Of a stretch of 64,000 bases of DNA, positions 62,391-64,000 are shown piece after piece. The DNA is taken from assembly GCF_030532325.1 (NCBI RefSeq), contig NZ_JAUNLS010000002.1, positions 133,342-197,341 on the forward strand. Direction: 5' to 3'. The number at the start of each line of letters is the position of its first letter. Positions within the stretch are counted from its first letter, which is position 1. The position numbers and the translations under genes were made by a program. A model generated the notes under the pieces. It saw only the letters and a list, made by a program, of their open reading frames with translations. It did no database searches and had not been told where the DNA came from. Origin of the DNA: Corynebacterium sp. (GTDB lineage: Bacteria; Actinomycetota; Actinomycetes; Mycobacteriales; Mycobacteriaceae).

Positions 62391-63212
62391 GTGCCGGAGT
62401 TACCCGAAGTCGAATCCGTGCGCCGTGGGGTGGAAGAGCACCTGCGCGGGCGCACCTTCACTAGCGTGGAGGTCTTGCATCCGCGCGCCAACCGCGGCCA
62501 AGAGGAGCCCCTCGCAGCACTGCTGGTGGGGCGCACCGTGGCTGCTGCCGCGCGCCGCGGGAAGTTCATGTGGCTGGAATTCGCCGACGAGGACCCCAGC
62601 GACCCCGGCCGCGACGTGCTCTTTATCCACCTCGGCATGTCCGGGCAGGTCCGCGTGGGCGCGGTGGACTCGCGCCACGTGCGCATCCGCGCGCGCATGG
62701 ACGATGGCACCCAGGTCAGCTTCGTGGACCAGCGCACCTTTGGCTACTGGCGGGTGGGCCCGTGGGCCTCGATAAGCCACATCGCCGCTGATCCCCTGGA
62801 GGCCGACTTCGACGCCGTGGCCGCCGCCCGGCGCCTGCGCTCTAAACGCTCGATGGTCAAAAGCGTGCTGCTGGACCAGACGGTGGTCAGTGGCATCGGC
62901 AACATCTATGCCGACGAGGCCCTGTGGGCCGCGCAGATCCCGCCTGTCAAGCGCGCGAATACACTGCGCCAGCGCGACGCCCTGGCGCTTCTCGATGCCG
63001 CCTCTTCCGTCATGCGCACCGCCCTCGCTGCCGGCGGGACGAGCTTTGACGCGCTCTACGTCAACGTCAACGGCGAATCCGGATACTTCGACCGCTCCCT
63101 GCACGCCTACGGCCGTGGCGGTCAACCCTGCGACCGCTGCGGAACACCTCTGGTAAAGACCGTGGTAGGCGGCAGGGGAACGCACTACTGCCCGGTGTGC
63201 CAGGCTGCCTAG
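62391..63212 (+). CDS. mutM: Formamidopyrimidine-DNA glycosylase
   Basis: A 273-residue base-excision repair glycosylase. The mature N-terminal Pro-Glu (M-PELPEVESVRRGVE) provides the catalytic Pro; VVSGIGNIYADEALW is the H2TH region, and a C-terminal zinc finger has Cys in PCDRCGTPLVK and HYCPVCQ. GTG start 11 bp after rnc, in the same operon. Confidence 0.97.
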   Translation: MPELPEVESVRRGVEEHLRGRTFTSVEVLHPRANRGQEEPLAALLVGRTVAAAARRGKFMWLEFADEDPSDPGRDVLFIHLGMSGQVRVGAVDSRHVRIRARMDDGTQVSFVDQRTFGYWRVGPWASISHIAADPLEADFDAVAAARRLRSKRSMVKSVLLDQTVVSGIGNIYADEALWAAQIPPVKRANTLRQRDALALLDAASSVMRTALAAGGTSFDALYVNVNGESGYFDRSLHAYGRGGQPCDRCGTPLVKTVVGGRGTHYCPVCQAA

Positions 63213-63327
63213 CGCTGAGAAGCGCTTCCCAGTACTTTGAGCGACGTACCCGGAGGTGCGAAGAAGCGTAGGGTGGCCAGCGGACGAGAGTCTGCTTGTA
63301 AAACCCGATGGAGAAATGAGGGAGACA

Positions 63328-64000
63328 ATGACTTCTGTACTCATGGTGCTTTCTGCAGCACGCCACTGGACCCTGAAGGACGGAACCGAGCACCCCACTG
63401 GCGTGTGGGCCGAGGAATTCGTGGTTCCCTACACTCTCTTCGTGGAGGCCGGCTTCGACGTCACCGTGGCCACCCCCGAGGGCAAGACCCCGGTCATGGA
63501 CGAGGTCAGCCTGGGTGCTGGCGCTGGTAGCCCGGAGAAGATCGAGAAGATTAAGGCCGAGCTGGAGCGCCTGCAGCCGGTGCTCGATCAGCCGACCAAC
63601 CTCTCCGAGGTCAAGGGCGAGGACTTCGACCTCATCTTCTACCCGGGCGGCCACGGCCCCATGGAGGACCTGGCCCAGGATCCGGTCTCTGGCGAGCTGC
63701 TGAGCAAGCGCATGGAATCCGGCCGCCTGCTCGCGCTGCTGTGCCACGCCCCGGCGGCTTCCCTGGCGGCGAAGAAGGAGGACGGCAGCTGGCCGTTCAA
63801 GGGCTTCCAGATGACCGGTCTGTCCAACCAAGAGGAGAACTCCAACGAGTTTGCCTCCCAGGCCAAGTGGCTGCTGGAGGATCGCCTCAAGGAAGAGGGC
63901 GCGGAGTACTCCCAGGGCAAGCCCTTCGAGTCCCACGTGGTGCGGGACCGCCACCTCTTTACCGGTGAGAACCCGCAGTCCTCGGAGGACCTGGCCCGCG
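63328..64000 (+). CDS. DJ-1/PfpI family protein (3' truncated by window)
   Basis: The first 224 residues of a class I glutamine-amidotransferase-like protein of the Hsp31-like DJ-1/PfpI group. ARHWTLKDGTEHPTGVWAEE, FYPGGHGPMEDLAQ and the nucleophile elbow LLALLCHAPAAS (Cys at residue 137) are visible, with a Glu in WAEEF that fits the acidic partner. Such proteins act as glyoxalases, deglycases or chaperones; which applies here is unknown. GGGAGA lies 3-8 nt before the ATG. The frame is open to base 64000. Confidence 0.9.
   Translation, partial: MTSVLMVLSAARHWTLKDGTEHPTGVWAEEFVVPYTLFVEAGFDVTVATPEGKTPVMDEVSLGAGAGSPEKIEKIKAELERLQPVLDQPTNLSEVKGEDFDLIFYPGGHGPMEDLAQDPVSGELLSKRMESGRLLALLCHAPAASLAAKKEDGSWPFKGFQMTGLSNQEENSNEFASQAKWLLEDRLKEEGAEYSQGKPFESHVVRDRHLFTGENPQSSEDLAR

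Overview
The window is high-GC chromosomal DNA that reads as a Corynebacterium (Mycobacteriales). This rests on gene order and family content: yggS-sepF-yggT-wag31-ileS, the order hisD-hisC-hisB / small membrane ORF / MFS / hisH-hisA-impA-hisF-hisI known from C. glutamicum, a very C. glutamicum-like gdhA, an MTB12-type lipoprotein and a SepIVA homologue. Species cannot be named from sequence alone. Almost everything is core housekeeping DNA. I see no tRNA, rRNA, CRISPR array, prophage or intact insertion sequence.

Layout. 1-2.8 kb: end of the division cluster (yggS partial, sepF, yggT, wag31). 2.8-5.95 kb: an accessory block inserted between wag31 and the ileS region. It holds a decayed moeB-rhodanese gene (three stops, one frameshift) and an AT-rich minus-strand pair: a Sec-signal, Gly/Ala-rich bacteriocin-like precursor (frameshifted in a T5 run) whose stop overlaps the start of a three-helix membrane protein, plausibly its immunity protein. 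6-17.4 kb: T-box-controlled ileS, dinB, ansA, two lipoproteins, lspA-rluD and rarD. 17.5-31.5 kb: dnaE, a MetE-like protein, two secreted proteins with C-terminal hydrophobic tails, ilvA, yigZ, hslR, a small alarmone synthetase and a PH-like/exonuclease/BRCT fusion. 31.5-39.6 kb: glgX with a TetR gene, lipoprotein, membrane proteins, a membrane-haem/molybdopterin oxidoreductase fusion and a YbjN-type protein. 39.7-50.5 kb: histidine operon running into a residual trp locus (TIGR02234 protein, degenerate TrpC) and lgt. 50.8-64 kb: pyk, glgP, M20 amidohydrolase, glycerate kinase, gdhA, sepIVA, yceD-rnc-mutM and a DJ-1/PfpI protein cut by the window end.

Functional themes. Polar growth and division are represented by SepF, Wag31 and SepIVA. 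The envelope lipoprotein pathway is represented by Lgt and LspA plus three lipoprotein substrates. Glycogen breakdown (GlgX, GlgP) sits near pyruvate kinase. Amino-acid synthesis (His, Ile, Glu) dominates the second half.

The most interesting signals are: (1) the bacteriocin/immunity-like pair; (2) a TrpC homologue that keeps the fold signature but lacks the catalytic Lys, the second Glu and the Ser, next to a HisA whose PriA dual-function residues are changed; (3) a translational ileS T-box with visible Shine-Dalgarno complementarity; (4) a set of genes with a -10 hexamer 6-8 nt before the start codon and no Shine-Dalgarno, implying leaderless mRNAs; (5) several unexplained repeats, including a perfect 30-bp inverted repeat and a 27-bp tandem duplication spanning a stop/start junction.
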